This document shows, in pieces, positions 1-9,293 of a DNA stretch of 64,000 bases. The stretch is from contig JABTUK010000004.1 of NCBI GenBank assembly GCA_015075405.1, positions 124,001 to 188,000 on the forward strand, given 5' to 3'. The DNA is from Anaerolineales bacterium. GTDB taxonomy: Bacteria; Chloroflexota; Anaerolineae; 4572-78; J111. How positions within the stretch are numbered: the stretch's first letter is position 1; every line of letters starts with the position of its first letter. A program made the translations under genes and the position numbers. Below the pieces are notes generated by a model, which worked only from the letters and a program-made list of their open reading frames with translations, had not been told where the DNA came from and made no database searches.

Positions 1-133
1 ATCCGTTGCTCTTGAGAGATTTCTCGGCCTCTGGCCTCGAAATGACATGATAGAGAACGTGTCATTTCGACCGAAGGGAGAAATCCGTTGCTCTTGAGAG
101 ATTTCTCGGCCTCTGGCCTCGAAATGACATGAT
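1..133. repeat. Tandem copy of a dispersed 51-bp repeat, 5' of actB
   Basis: The same 51 bases occur at 1-51 and 83-133. Between them, at 61-85, lies a diverged inverted version, so CGAAATGACA and TGTCATTTCG can pair around 39-70. Related copies occur at about 17526-17570 (inverted) and 17911-17950. This is a non-coding dispersed element; it fills the space where actA, the multiheme subunit that usually precedes actB, would be expected to end. actA is therefore outside the window or absent. Confidence 0.8.
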
Positions 134-163
134 CATGATATCAGTTTTTTTGAACGGGATTTT

Positions 164-3133
164 ATGAACAAAGAACCCCTCAATCTCACCGAAATTCGGG
201 CGAAGTTAGCCCAGACGCAAGGCCGGCGTTACTGGCGCAGTTTGGAAGAAGTGGCCGAAACCCCGGCATTTAAGGAGTTTCTGCACCGAGAATTTCCACA
301 AGGCGCCGCTGAATGGAGCGACCAGCTTAGCCGGCGCAACTTTCTCAAGGTGATGGGCGCGTCGCTGGCCCTGGCTGGATTGACCGGCTGTTCGGGCCAA
401 CCGACCGAAAAAATTCTGCCTTACGTGCGCCAGCCCGAAGAATTGATTCCAGGCCAGCCGCTATTTTACGCTACGGCCATGCCCTTTAATGGCTATGCTA
501 TTGGCGCATTGGTGGAGAACCACGAAGGCCGCCCGACCAAAATTGAGGGCAACCCCGACCACCCGGCCAGCCTCGGTTCCTCGGATGTGTGGCTCCAGGC
601 GGCTATTTTGCAGTTGTACGACCCTGACCGCTCGCAAGTAGTGACCCGCTTTGGGACCCGAATTAGCACCTGGGCCGCTTTTTTGGAGAATTTTCAGGCT
701 GAAATAGACAATCTGCGGGGAAACGGGGGGGCCGGGCTGCGTATTCTGACCGGTCAGGTTACCTCACCCACCCTGGCTAGCCAGCTTGAAGCAGTCCTGG
801 CCGAATTTCCGCAAGCTCGCTGGTATCAGTATGAACCCGCCGGGGCTGATAACGCTCGGGCCGGAGCGCGGCTGGCCTTTGGCGAAGATGTCGAAACCGT
901 TTACAACTTGGCTAACGCTGAGGTTATTCTGTCACTCGACGCCAACTTTTTGGGCGAAGGGCCGGGCCATATCCGGTATGCCCGCGATTTTAGCGACGCC
1001 CGCCGCGTCTGGGCCGGTCAAACCGAACAGAGCCGCCTGTATGTGGTCGAAAGCACCCCAACGATTACCGGGGCCAAAGCCGACCACCGGCTGCCGTTGC
1101 GGCCCAGCCAGATTGAATTATTGACCCGCGCTCTCGCCCAAGCTCTCGGTGTGGAAGCAGGTGGGGCGGAACTGCCCGATCAGGCTAATTGGCTTGCGGC
1201 GGTGGTCAGCGATTTGCAGGCCCATCGAGGTTCAAGCCTGGTGATTGCCGGCGAGCAGCAGCCGCCCATTGTTCACGCTTTGGCTTACGCGATGAATGAA
1301 GCGTTGGGCAATGTGGGACAGACGGTAACTTATACCGACCCGGTCACCGCCAACCCCGGCAATGGCATCGCTTCGCTGCGCGAACTGGCCGACGACATGC
1401 AGGCCGGGCAAGTCCAGTTGTTGATTATCCTCGATAGCAATCCCGTTTACGACGCCCCGGCTGACCTGCAATTTGGCGAACGTATGTTTAATGTTGCCAC
1501 ACGCGTTCACCTGGGCCTGTATGAAGACGAAACCTCAGAATTGTGCCAGTGGCATATTCCGGGGCTGCACTTTTTAGAGATGTGGGGCGATGCCCGCGCT
1601 TACGATGGCACGGTCAGCATCATTCAGCCGTTGATTGCGCCGCTGTACGATGGTAAATCGCCTTACGAACTGTTGGCGGTGATTTTGGGCCAAAGCGGGG
1701 TATCCAACCTGGATTTGGTGCGAAATTATTGGCAGGAGCAAAATCCCGGCGACGATTTTGAAACCCTGTGGCGAACCGCCCTGCACAATGGATTGATGGA
1801 CGACACGGCTCTGCCTACCCGGTCCGTCAGCCTACAGGCCGATTTTGGCAGCGCCCCGTCAGCGGAAGAGTCGTCCGGCCTGGAAATTGTCTTCCGGCCT
1901 GACCCGTCGGTGTGGGATGGCCGCTTTGCCAACAATGGCTGGCTGCAAGAGCTGCCCCGGCCCATTACCAAACTCACCTGGGATAACGCCGCTCTCATCA
2001 GCCCCGCCACCGCCAGCCGCTTGGGCCTGGTCAGCGATGAGGTGGTTGAACTGCGTTACCGCGAACGGTCGGTGCGCGCGCCGATTATGGTCGCACCCGG
2101 CCACGCCGATGATACCGTTACGGTTCACCTGGGCTATGGGCGCAGGCGGGCCGGCCAGGTGGGGAATGGGGTTGGTTTCAACGCTTATGCCCTACGCACT
2201 TCTGAAGCGCTCTGGTTCGATACGGGCCTGGAAATTGTCAAAACCGGGGAGACTTATCCTCTGGTAACCACCCAGTTGCATTTTTTGATGGAGGGACGCG
2301 AGTTGGTGCGCTCAGCCTCACTGGCCGAGTACCAGGCCCACCCCGATTTTGCTCAGGAGAGCCACGGCGAGGCTGAACATATTTCCCTGTACCCAGAGTA
2401 TCCTTACGAGGGTAATGCCTGGGGCATGACCATTGACCTGACCAGTTGTATCGGCTGCAATGCCTGTACCATCGCTTGCCAGGCCGAGAACAATATTCCC
2501 GTTGTCGGCAAGGAGCAGGTTTCGCGGGGCCGGGAGATGCACTGGATTCGGGTGGATACCTATTTTGAAGGTGAATTGGACAATCCGGCGACTCACTTCC
2601 AGCCGGTGCCATGCATGCACTGCGAAAAGGCCCCCTGCGAGGTGGTCTGTCCGGTGGCGGCAACCGTCCACAGCGCCGAAGGGTTGAACGAGATGGTTTA
2701 CAACCGCTGTGTCGGGACCCGTTATTGTTCCAACAACTGCCCCTACAAGGTGCGCCGCTATAATTTCTTCCAATATAGCAACCAGGATGTGCCGGTGCTG
2801 AAACTTCTAATGAACCCGGATGTGACCGTGCGCCAGCGGGGGGTGATGGAGAAATGTACCTACTGCGTCCAGCGGATTAATGTGGCCCGCATTGAGGCCA
2901 AGAAGGACAACCGGGCCATTCGTGATGGTGAAATCATCACCGCTTGCCAGCAAGCCTGCCCGACCCAGGCGATTATTTTTGGCAATATCAACGACCCGGA
3001 GAGCCGGGTGGCCCAATCCAAAGCTACGCCGCTCAATTATGGCCTGCTGGAAGAGTTGAACACCAAACCCCGCACCACTTATCTGGCCGAGGTCAAGAAT
3101 CCCAACGCTGAACTGGGAGGTGAAGTAAGCTGA
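164..3133 (+). CDS. actB: Alternative Complex III iron-sulfur/molybdopterin-like subunit ActB
   Basis: Largest peripheral subunit of the quinol:electron acceptor oxidoreductase that replaces the bc1 complex in many Chloroflexota. The 989-residue protein fuses a molybdopterin-oxidoreductase-like part (residues about 80-700) with a ferredoxin-like part. It has a twin-arginine motif SRRNFLK (56-62) followed by a hydrophobic stretch and LTGC (73-76), so it should be exported folded. Cysteine groups for Fe-S clusters start at residues 762 (CIGCNACTIAC), 817 (CMHCEKAPCEVVC), 849 (CVGTRYCSNNC), 898 (CTYC) and 928 (CQQAC). The next gene begins in its stop codon. From family knowledge, the large domain normally lacks the molybdenum cofactor; the sequence alone cannot settle this. 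The identification is strong from domain order plus neighbours. Confidence 0.95.
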   Translation: MNKEPLNLTEIRAKLAQTQGRRYWRSLEEVAETPAFKEFLHREFPQGAAEWSDQLSRRNFLKVMGASLALAGLTGCSGQPTEKILPYVRQPEELIPGQPLFYATAMPFNGYAIGALVENHEGRPTKIEGNPDHPASLGSSDVWLQAAILQLYDPDRSQVVTRFGTRISTWAAFLENFQAEIDNLRGNGGAGLRILTGQVTSPTLASQLEAVLAEFPQARWYQYEPAGADNARAGARLAFGEDVETVYNLANAEVILSLDANFLGEGPGHIRYARDFSDARRVWAGQTEQSRLYVVESTPTITGAKADHRLPLRPSQIELLTRALAQALGVEAGGAELPDQANWLAAVVSDLQAHRGSSLVIAGEQQPPIVHALAYAMNEALGNVGQTVTYTDPVTANPGNGIASLRELADDMQAGQVQLLIILDSNPVYDAPADLQFGERMFNVATRVHLGLYEDETSELCQWHIPGLHFLEMWGDARAYDGTVSIIQPLIAPLYDGKSPYELLAVILGQSGVSNLDLVRNYWQEQNPGDDFETLWRTALHNGLMDDTALPTRSVSLQADFGSAPSAEESSGLEIVFRPDPSVWDGRFANNGWLQELPRPITKLTWDNAALISPATASRLGLVSDEVVELRYRERSVRAPIMVAPGHADDTVTVHLGYGRRRAGQVGNGVGFNAYALRTSEALWFDTGLEIVKTGETYPLVTTQLHFLMEGRELVRSASLAEYQAHPDFAQESHGEAEHISLYPEYPYEGNAWGMTIDLTSCIGCNACTIACQAENNIPVVGKEQVSRGREMHWIRVDTYFEGELDNPATHFQPVPCMHCEKAPCEVVCPVAATVHSAEGLNEMVYNRCVGTRYCSNNCPYKVRRYNFFQYSNQDVPVLKLLMNPDVTVRQRGVMEKCTYCVQRINVARIEAKKDNRAIRDGEIITACQQACPTQAIIFGNINDPESRVAQSKATPLNYGLLEELNTKPRTTYLAEVKNPNAELGGEVS

Positions 3134-4512
3134 TGCAATCATCGGATGCATTTGATAAACCGTCGAGCGTGCAGTTGCCCGCGCCGGTGATTGGGCCGGG
3201 CCATACTTATGGGACAGTCACCGATAAGATTAGCGCCATTGTACTCACGCGCCGGACGCCGCTGGTCTGGTTTGTCGCCTTCGGTCTGGCTTCGTTGGGG
3301 ACGGCCATGCTGTTTGGGACCATTAGCTATCTGCTGTACGCCGGTGTTGGCATTTGGGGCGTTAATAACCCGGTTGGCTGGGGCTTTGATATTCTCAACT
3401 TTGTCTGGTGGGTGGGCATTGGGCACGCCGGCACGTTGATTTCGGCTATTTTGTTGCTCTTTCGCCAGCAGTGGCGTACCTCCATCAACCGCTTTGCCGA
3501 GGCGATGACCCTCTTTGCCGTAGCCAATGCTGGGCTGTACCCCTTATTACACACCGGCCGGCCCTGGTTTGACTACTGGTTGATGCCCTATCCTAATACC
3601 TTTGGCATGTGGCCCAATTTCCGCAGCCCGCTGGTGTGGGATGTGTTTGCCATTTCCACCTACGCCACCGTTTCGTTTCTGTTCTGGTACACCGGCCTTA
3701 TCCCCGACCTGGCGACGATGCGCGACCGGACTAAAAATCCGCTGCTCCGGATTCTTTATGGGATTTTTGCGCTGGGCTGGCGCAACTCCGCGGCGCACTG
3801 GAATCGCTATCACGCGGCTTATTTGATGCTGGCTGCCCTCTCTACCCCGCTGGTGGTTTCGGTTCATAGCGTGGTGAGCCTTGACTTTGCGGCTGGAATC
3901 ATTCCCGGCTGGCACGCGACTATGTTTCCCCCTTACTTTGTGGCCGGGGCTATTTTCTCCGGCTTTGCCATGGTGCTAACCCTGGCTATTCCCCTGCGCA
4001 AGGTTTATGGTTTGGAAGATTTTATCACCATGCGCCACCTCAACAATATGGCCAAGATTATGCTGGTAACGGGCCTGATTGTCTTTTATGGCTATATGAT
4101 GGAACTGTTTATGGGCTGGTACAGTGGCAGCCAGTATGAAGAATACCTGATTTTGAACCGCATGGCCGGCCCCTACGCACCGATGTACTGGGCGTTGATC
4201 CTGTGCAATGGGTTGATCCCCCAATTGCTCTGGTTCCGTCCGATTAGAAATAATCTGCTGGTCTTGTTTGTTATTTCGATTATTGTCAATATCGGCATGT
4301 GGCTGGAACGATTTGTGATTATTGTGACCAGCTTGCATCGTGATTTTCTGCCTTCTGCATGGGGGATGTACTACCCTACGGTTTTCGACTGGACCATGTT
4401 TATCGGCACCATCGGCTTCTTCCTGACCTTGCTGCTGCTGTTTATCCGGGTACTGCCGGTCATTTCGATTTTTGAGATGCGCGAATTGGTGCCGGAAAGC
4501 GAAAACGCATGA
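3133..4512 (+). CDS. actC: Alternative Complex III membrane subunit ActC (NrfD/PsrC family)
   Basis: Polytopic membrane protein of 459 residues of the NrfD/PsrC family. It is thought to carry the quinol site and possibly a proton path of Alternative Complex III. About ten hydrophobic helices are visible, starting with FVAFGLASLGTAMLFGTIS near residue 48; charged loops such as GMWPNFRSPLVWD (about 157-169) are typical of the family. Its ATG overlaps the actB stop by one base and its end overlaps actD by four, so the three are translationally coupled. The length fits the family, and the position between actB and actD supports the name. Confidence 0.94.
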   Translation: MQSSDAFDKPSSVQLPAPVIGPGHTYGTVTDKISAIVLTRRTPLVWFVAFGLASLGTAMLFGTISYLLYAGVGIWGVNNPVGWGFDILNFVWWVGIGHAGTLISAILLLFRQQWRTSINRFAEAMTLFAVANAGLYPLLHTGRPWFDYWLMPYPNTFGMWPNFRSPLVWDVFAISTYATVSFLFWYTGLIPDLATMRDRTKNPLLRILYGIFALGWRNSAAHWNRYHAAYLMLAALSTPLVVSVHSVVSLDFAAGIIPGWHATMFPPYFVAGAIFSGFAMVLTLAIPLRKVYGLEDFITMRHLNNMAKIMLVTGLIVFYGYMMELFMGWYSGSQYEEYLILNRMAGPYAPMYWALILCNGLIPQLLWFRPIRNNLLVLFVISIIVNIGMWLERFVIIVTSLHRDFLPSAWGMYYPTVFDWTMFIGTIGFFLTLLLLFIRVLPVISIFEMRELVPESENA

Positions 4513-5060
4513 AAAATCCACCTATCTTTGGTTATTTAGCCGAATTTACCACCCCGGAATCGCTGATTGAAGCGACTCATCAGGCTCACGAAGCCGGCTA
4601 CCGCAAGATGGATGCCTACACGCCTTATCCAATTGAAGAAGTGGGGCATGCTTTGGGCGCTCGCGGTACGCGCTTGCCGTACATTGTGTTAGCCGGCGGC
4701 ATACTGGGGGCGATTGGCGGCTATATGCTACAATATTACGCCTCGGTGATTGATTACCCGCTCAATATCGGCGGGCGGCCCTTCCATAGCTGGCCCTCAT
4801 TTATTCCGGCCACTTTTGAAACCACCGTGTTGCTGGCCGCGTTTGCCGCCGTGCTAGGCATGCTGGGCTTGAATGGCTTGCCCCAGCCCTACCATCCCGT
4901 CTTCGGCGTACCCGGCTTTGAGGCCGCCAGCCGAGACCGCTTCTTCCTTCAAATCGAAGCCAGAGACCCCAAGTTTGATCTGGAAGAAACAAGGAAATTC
5001 CTGGAAAGCTTTCACCCCGAACGGGTGTCTGAGATTGAGCAGTATAAATACCCTGGATAA
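4509..5060 (+). CDS. actD: Alternative Complex III subunit ActD (DUF3341)
   Basis: A 183-residue DUF3341 protein: a small soluble N-terminal part (beginning with PPIFGYLAEF), then two hydrophobic helices (about residues 60-80 and 98-122), then a short C-terminal tail with DPKFDLEETRKFLES. ActD clamps the membrane and peripheral parts of Alternative Complex III in known structures. The start ATGA overlaps the actC stop. Only three bases separate it from actE. The call rests on family pattern and conserved gene order. Confidence 0.92.
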   Translation: MKNPPIFGYLAEFTTPESLIEATHQAHEAGYRKMDAYTPYPIEEVGHALGARGTRLPYIVLAGGILGAIGGYMLQYYASVIDYPLNIGGRPFHSWPSFIPATFETTVLLAAFAAVLGMLGLNGLPQPYHPVFGVPGFEAASRDRFFLQIEARDPKFDLEETRKFLESFHPERVSEIEQYKYPG

Positions 5061-5063
5061 ATT

Positions 5064-5651
5064 ATGGCACAAGCAAAAACCTTAAAAGTTTTCTCTCTGG
5101 TCACTTGTTTGCTATTGCTGACAGGTTGTTGGTACGACATGCGAGAACAGGCTAAAGTGAAGCCGTTGCAATCAAGCGACTTTTTCCTCGACGGCCAATC
5201 ATCGAGGCTGCTGCTGGTGGATACCGTAGCGCGTGGACACCTTAATTCAGACAAGGCGTTTTACCAGGGCATGAATGAGGATGATACCCCTGTCGAGAAC
5301 TTTCCGATTGAAATCACCCGCGAGGTGTTAGAGCGCGGGCGTGAACGGTATGATATTTTCTGCGCACCGTGCCACAGCCGCCTGGGTAACGGCCAGGGTA
5401 TGATTGTCCAGCGGGGGTTCAAAGCCCCGCCTTCGTTCCACATTGACCGTCTGCGCGAAGCGCCGCCTGGCTACTATTATGATGTGATTACCAACGGTTT
5501 TGGGGTGATGTACAGCTACGCCTCCCGCGTGCCGCCGGAAGACCGCTGGGCCATTATTGCCTATATCAAGGCGCTGCAATTGAGCCAGAACGCCACCCTG
5601 GATGATGTGCCGCCCGACCAACGCAGCAAATTAGAGGAGCCGGGCCAATGA
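5064..5651 (+). CDS. actE: Alternative Complex III mono-heme cytochrome c lipoprotein ActE
   Basis: A 195-residue lipoprotein cytochrome. The N-terminus has a short hydrophobic core and a lipobox LLTGC (about 18-22), so the protein should be lipid-anchored outside the membrane. One c-type heme site, CAPCH, is at 100-104. A likely distal methionine lies in GVMYSYA near residue 150. It follows actD and overlaps actF by four bases. In the complex it should pass electrons from the Fe-S and multiheme parts to the acceptor, here plausibly the heme domain on CoxB. Confidence 0.93.
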   Translation: MAQAKTLKVFSLVTCLLLLTGCWYDMREQAKVKPLQSSDFFLDGQSSRLLLVDTVARGHLNSDKAFYQGMNEDDTPVENFPIEITREVLERGRERYDIFCAPCHSRLGNGQGMIVQRGFKAPPSFHIDRLREAPPGYYYDVITNGFGVMYSYASRVPPEDRWAIIAYIKALQLSQNATLDDVPPDQRSKLEEPGQ

Positions 5652-6841
5652 ACCAGCCACAAGCGCAATCGCTCTTCAATCGCATCCAAATGGCGGCCCT
5701 GGGGGCTGGGGTAGTCGGCCTGGTGTTGCTAGGGGTGGGCTGGTTTCTGAGTCCGGCCCAATTCTTCCCGGCCTACCTGGTTGGCTTTATCCTCTGGCTA
5801 CAGGTGGCCCTGGGCTGCCTGGGGATTTTGATGATTTACAATATGACCGGCGGCGGCTGGGGCTATGTGACCCAACGGATTCTCAGAGCGGGGTTACTGA
5901 CCCTGCCCTTGTTAGCCGTATTGTTTATACCCCTGTTGCTGGGCTTACCGATTTTGTACGAATGGGCCCGCCCCGATGCGGTGGCTCACGACGAACTTTT
6001 GCAGCACAAAGCTCTTTACCTGAACGCGCCTTTTTTTATTGGTCGGGCGGTGATTTATTTTGTAGTCTGGCTGGGGTTGGCTTTTCTGCTCAACCGCTGG
6101 CTGCTCCAATTAGATAGCTCCTTCGACATCGTCTCGGGCCGCCGCCTGCGCGCTCTGAGCGGGCTGGGCCTGGGCGCATTTGGGTTGACCATTACCTTTG
6201 CCTCCATTGACTGGATGATGTCCATCGAGCCGCACTGGTTTTCAACCATTTATGGTTTTATGTTTGCTACCGGCGCAGTAGCCGCGGCCTTTGCTTTTGC
6301 CATTATCGCCCTCAACTGGTTGATGAGACACACACCGCTGACTGCCGCCGTAGAAGCCTTAAATGTTAATGACCTGGGCAATTTTTTGCTGGCCGGGGTG
6401 ATGTTGTGGGCTTATATGACCCTTTCGCAATATCTCATTATCTGGTCGGGCAACCTGGCCGAAGAGACGCCCTGGGTTTTCCGCCGCACCAATGGCGGCT
6501 GGGAATTTGTCGGCTTTCTGCTGACCGTCTTCCATTTTGTGATACCCTTCCTGGTGCTGCTCTCGCGGACGGTCAAGCGCCGCATCCGCTGGCTGGTCAT
6601 CGTCGCCAGCCTGGTCTTGTTTATGCGCTGGGTTGACCTGTACTGGCTGATAATTCCGGCCTACCATGAAACATTCTATTTGGACTGGCTCATCATCGTC
6701 GCGCCGCTGGCTATCGGTGGACTCTGGCTGGCAGCCTTTATCTGGCAGTTGAAGCAAAAATCCCTGCTGCCCCTATACGATGCGGGGGTGGAGGAGAAAA
6801 TATTGGATCATGGAAGAACACAAACCTCAACCCATTCCTGA
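5648..6841 (+). CDS. actF: Alternative Complex III membrane subunit ActF
   Basis: A 397-residue polytopic protein with about ten transmembrane helices, beginning at residues 14-35. It is related to ActC and is the second large membrane subunit of Alternative Complex III. Motifs such as FASIDWMMSIEPHWFSTIYG (about 183-202) are characteristic of ActF. The start ATGA overlaps the actE stop. The 3' end overlaps the next small gene by 32 bases. Confidence 0.93.
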   Translation: MNQPQAQSLFNRIQMAALGAGVVGLVLLGVGWFLSPAQFFPAYLVGFILWLQVALGCLGILMIYNMTGGGWGYVTQRILRAGLLTLPLLAVLFIPLLLGLPILYEWARPDAVAHDELLQHKALYLNAPFFIGRAVIYFVVWLGLAFLLNRWLLQLDSSFDIVSGRRLRALSGLGLGAFGLTITFASIDWMMSIEPHWFSTIYGFMFATGAVAAAFAFAIIALNWLMRHTPLTAAVEALNVNDLGNFLLAGVMLWAYMTLSQYLIIWSGNLAEETPWVFRRTNGGWEFVGFLLTVFHFVIPFLVLLSRTVKRRIRWLVIVASLVLFMRWVDLYWLIIPAYHETFYLDWLIIVAPLAIGGLWLAAFIWQLKQKSLLPLYDAGVEEKILDHGRTQTSTHS

Positions 6842-7220
6842 AGAAAGCCTGAAACTGGGCTACGAAGTTAGAGATGTCAACCTACGCAACCTGGTTTGGT
6901 TGGTCGGGGGTTTGATTGGCGTCGTCATTATTGTTTTTGCCATCATTGGCCTGTTGTACAGTTTCCTGAACTATAACCAGACTGCTCGCAGCGCGCCCCC
7001 GCCGCCCCTGCTGGAAGAAGCTCAAGGGCTGCCGCCGGGGCCTTTATTACAACGTAATCCGGGGCAAGACATGCAGGGCATGGCTAACGAGCAGGATGGT
7101 ATTTTGAATAATTATGGCTGGGTGGACAAGGAAGCCGGCGTGGTGCGCATCCCCATCGAACGGGCCATCGAATTGACCCTGGAACGAGGACTGCCAGCGC
7201 AACCGCAGGAAGAGAAGTGA
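6810..7220 (+). CDS. Small single-helix membrane protein of the ACIII/oxidase operon
   Basis: A protein of 136 residues: a short cytoplasmic N-terminus, one transmembrane helix (about residues 26-50), then a Pro-rich linker and a conserved-looking tail reading NNYGWVDKEAGVVRIPIERA. The ATG at 6810 is preferred over an upstream in-frame start at 6780 because of the GGAGGAG at 6790-6796. The tail type recurs next to SCO and cytochrome oxidase genes in several phyla, where its function is not established. It overlaps actF by 32 bases, so it is probably part of the same operon and may help oxidase or complex assembly (inference). Confidence 0.75.
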   Translation: MEEHKPQPIPEESLKLGYEVRDVNLRNLVWLVGGLIGVVIIVFAIIGLLYSFLNYNQTARSAPPPPLLEEAQGLPPGPLLQRNPGQDMQGMANEQDGILNNYGWVDKEAGVVRIPIERAIELTLERGLPAQPQEEK

Positions 7221-7474
7221 AGATAGAGGATAGAGGATGGTGGATAGAAGATTGAAGATAGAGGATGGAAGATAGAGGGTAGAGGATTGAAGATGGAGAA
7301 TAGAGCATTGAAGGACAGCAATAATGTTTTAGCCGGATTCATTCAGTGTGGTCGACTAGCTCCGCGATTCATCACCGGGCGGCCTCGTATTTCTATCCCC
7401 TACTACCTACTACCTACTACCTACTCCTTGATTCTCGCCATCTTCTATCTTCTATCCTCTATCTTCTTTCTGAC
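7219..7474. repeat. Purine/pyrimidine simple-sequence inverted repeat spanning the sco start
   Basis: A purine-rich run (about 7219-7312) built of GAAGATAGAGGATAG-like units is mirrored by a pyrimidine-rich run (about 7390-7474). Sixteen bases at 7219-7234 are perfectly complementary to 7451-7466. A second microsatellite, CTACTAC repeated, lies at about 7400-7425. The pyrimidine run is inside the sco reading frame and encodes the hydrophobic core of its signal peptide. A transcript could fold into a long imperfect hairpin over the sco start. Confidence 0.7.
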
Positions 7475-8255
7475 CACCCCTCCCGCCCACGCCGGCGGCT
7501 CGCACCCGGTAGATGAACTCATCAAGGGCGTTGAGTTTGAGCAGAAGTTGAATCAACAACTGCCGCTTGAGTTAACGTTTCAGGATGAAGCGGGGCAACC
7601 TGTCCAACTGGCTGATTATTTTGGCCGGAAGCCGGTCATTCTGGTCTTTGCTTACTACGAGTGCCCTATGCTCTGCACCCTGGTGCTCAATGGCCTGCTG
7701 GCTACCCTGAACAATTTGACCTTTGACATCGGCGACGAATTTGAGGTGATTACGGTCAGTATTGACCCGACGGAGACGCCGGAGTTGGCGGCGGCCAAAA
7801 AAGAAATTTACCTGGAACAGTATCGCCGGCCCGCAGCCGGGGCCGGTTGGCACTTTCTGGTGGGCCAGGAAGCGGCCATTGGAAAGTTGACTCAAGCCGC
7901 CGGTTTTCATTATCAATACGACTCGGCCAAGCAGGAATACGCTCACCCAACCGGCATCATGGTGGTTACACCCGAAGGAAAAATTGCCCGCTACTTTTAC
8001 GGCATTGATTTCCCGGCCAGGGATGTCCGGCTGGGGTTGGTTGAAGCGGCGGCCAACAAAATCGGTTCGCCGGTAGACCAACTGCTGCTGCTGTGTTATC
8101 ACTATGATCCAGTGGTCGGCCAATACACTGTAACGATTATGAATGTCATTCGCGCCGCCGGCCTAACCACTGTGGCGGCCATCGGGGCGGTGGTTACGGT
8201 GCTGCTGCGGCGCGAGCGGGGCCGCAAATTGGGCGAGTCGTTATCAAAAGCGTAA
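7293..8255 (+). CDS. sco: SCO1/SenC-type copper chaperone for cytochrome c oxidase
   Basis: A thioredoxin-fold SCO protein that delivers copper to the CuA site of CoxB. It shows the copper motif CPMLC (about residues 124-128) and the partner histidine in YAHPTG (about 218). A hydrophobic segment near the C-terminus, before RRERGRK, could be a second anchor. The start is uncertain: ATG 7293 gives a long unusual leader before the signal sequence, while an in-frame TTG at about 7426 would give a normal-length signal peptide. Neither has a convincing ribosome site. The signal core itself is encoded by simple-sequence DNA. The gene lies between the ACIII and cox genes, as expected for an assembly factor. 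Confidence 0.9.
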   Translation: MENRALKDSNNVLAGFIQCGRLAPRFITGRPRISIPYYLLPTTYSLILAIFYLLSSIFFLTTPPAHAGGSHPVDELIKGVEFEQKLNQQLPLELTFQDEAGQPVQLADYFGRKPVILVFAYYECPMLCTLVLNGLLATLNNLTFDIGDEFEVITVSIDPTETPELAAAKKEIYLEQYRRPAAGAGWHFLVGQEAAIGKLTQAAGFHYQYDSAKQEYAHPTGIMVVTPEGKIARYFYGIDFPARDVRLGLVEAAANKIGSPVDQLLLLCYHYDPVVGQYTVTIMNVIRAAGLTTVAAIGAVVTVLLRRERGRKLGESLSKA

Positions 8256-8257
8256 AA

Positions 8258-8320
8258 ATGACCGGAGACCGATGACCGACGACCGGGTTTTTATCATCAG
8301 TCTCCGGTCTCCGGTCCTGG
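8258..8320. repeat. Intergenic simple-sequence hairpin between sco and coxB
   Basis: GACCGGAGACC at 8260-8270 pairs perfectly with GGTCTCCGGTC at 8306-8316, and further imperfect GACCG units lie between. It resembles the hairpin at 11001-11068. There is no T-run immediately after it, so it is not a classical terminator; it may act as a processing or attenuating structure between the two genes. Confidence 0.65.
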
Positions 8321-8351
8321 TCTATTTTCGAGGAACAGTTAGAGAAAAATT

Positions 8352-9293
8352 ATGTGGGATTTTCCATTATTTCCAGATCAAGCCTCAACCATTGCCAGCG
8401 GGGTAGATGGAGTTTACTTTCTGCTGGTAGGTCTCAGTCTATTCTTTGCCGTGCTTGTCTGCTTTTTTATTTTGTTCTTTGCTATTAAATACCGGCGCGG
8501 TACAACCGCAGATCGTTCCGGCCTGGTTTTTGAGAGCAGCAAGCTGGAGTTTTTCTGGTCTTTTGTCCCACTGTTGCTGGCCCTGACCGTGTTTATCATT
8601 CAGGCGATGGCTTATTTCAATTTGTACCGCCCGCCGATTGACGCCCTCGAAATCTATATTGTCGGTAAACAGTGGATGTGGAAGGCTCAGCACCCCGAAG
8701 GACAGGCTGAAATCAACCAATTGCACGTGCCGGTCAACCGGGCGGTCCGGTTGATTATGACCTCGCAGGATGTTATTCACAGCTTTTACATCCCTGCTTT
8801 CCGGGTCAAACAGGATGTGCTGCCGGGCCGTTACACCAGCATCTGGTTTGAAGCCACCCGGCCGGGAACATATCATCTCTTTTGTGCCGAATTTTGCGGC
8901 ACCGACCACGCCGAAATGGGCGGCAGTGTAATTGTGCTGCCCGAAGCCGAGTATCAACAGTGGTTGGCCGGCGACAGCGGCAATGTGCCTTTGGCCGAGG
9001 CCGGCGCAGCCCAGTTTCAACAACTTGGCTGCGCCACCTGCCACCAGGCCGACGCGCAGGGACGCGGCCCTTCACTGGTGGGCGTGTTTGGGCAGGAAGT
9101 GGAATTAGAAGGCGGCCAAACGGTTGTGGCAGACGAGGAATACTTGCGCGAGTCAATTGTAAATCCGCGGGCCAAGATTGTGGCCGGTTATCCCTCGATT
9201 ATGCCCACTTATCAAGGCCAGATCAGTGATGAAGGCTTGCAGCAAATTGTGGCTTATTTGAAATCGTTACAGCCCGATGGAGGCGAACAATAA
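8352..9293 (+). CDS. coxB: Cytochrome c oxidase subunit II with fused cytochrome c domain
   Basis: A 313-residue subunit II of an aa3/caa3-type oxidase. Two transmembrane helices (about 20-45 and 66-90) are followed by the CuA cupredoxin domain with CAEFCGTDHAEM (178-189), which contains the two Cys, His and Met ligands. A c-type heme domain with CATCH (227-231) follows, and PSIMPTY (near residue 285) supplies a likely distal Met. The fused heme domain makes this a caa3-like enzyme that can accept electrons directly from Alternative Complex III. The stop codon overlaps the coxA start by one base. Confidence 0.95.
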   Translation: MWDFPLFPDQASTIASGVDGVYFLLVGLSLFFAVLVCFFILFFAIKYRRGTTADRSGLVFESSKLEFFWSFVPLLLALTVFIIQAMAYFNLYRPPIDALEIYIVGKQWMWKAQHPEGQAEINQLHVPVNRAVRLIMTSQDVIHSFYIPAFRVKQDVLPGRYTSIWFEATRPGTYHLFCAEFCGTDHAEMGGSVIVLPEAEYQQWLAGDSGNVPLAEAGAAQFQQLGCATCHQADAQGRGPSLVGVFGQEVELEGGQTVVADEEYLRESIVNPRAKIVAGYPSIMPTYQGQISDEGLQQIVAYLKSLQPDGGEQ

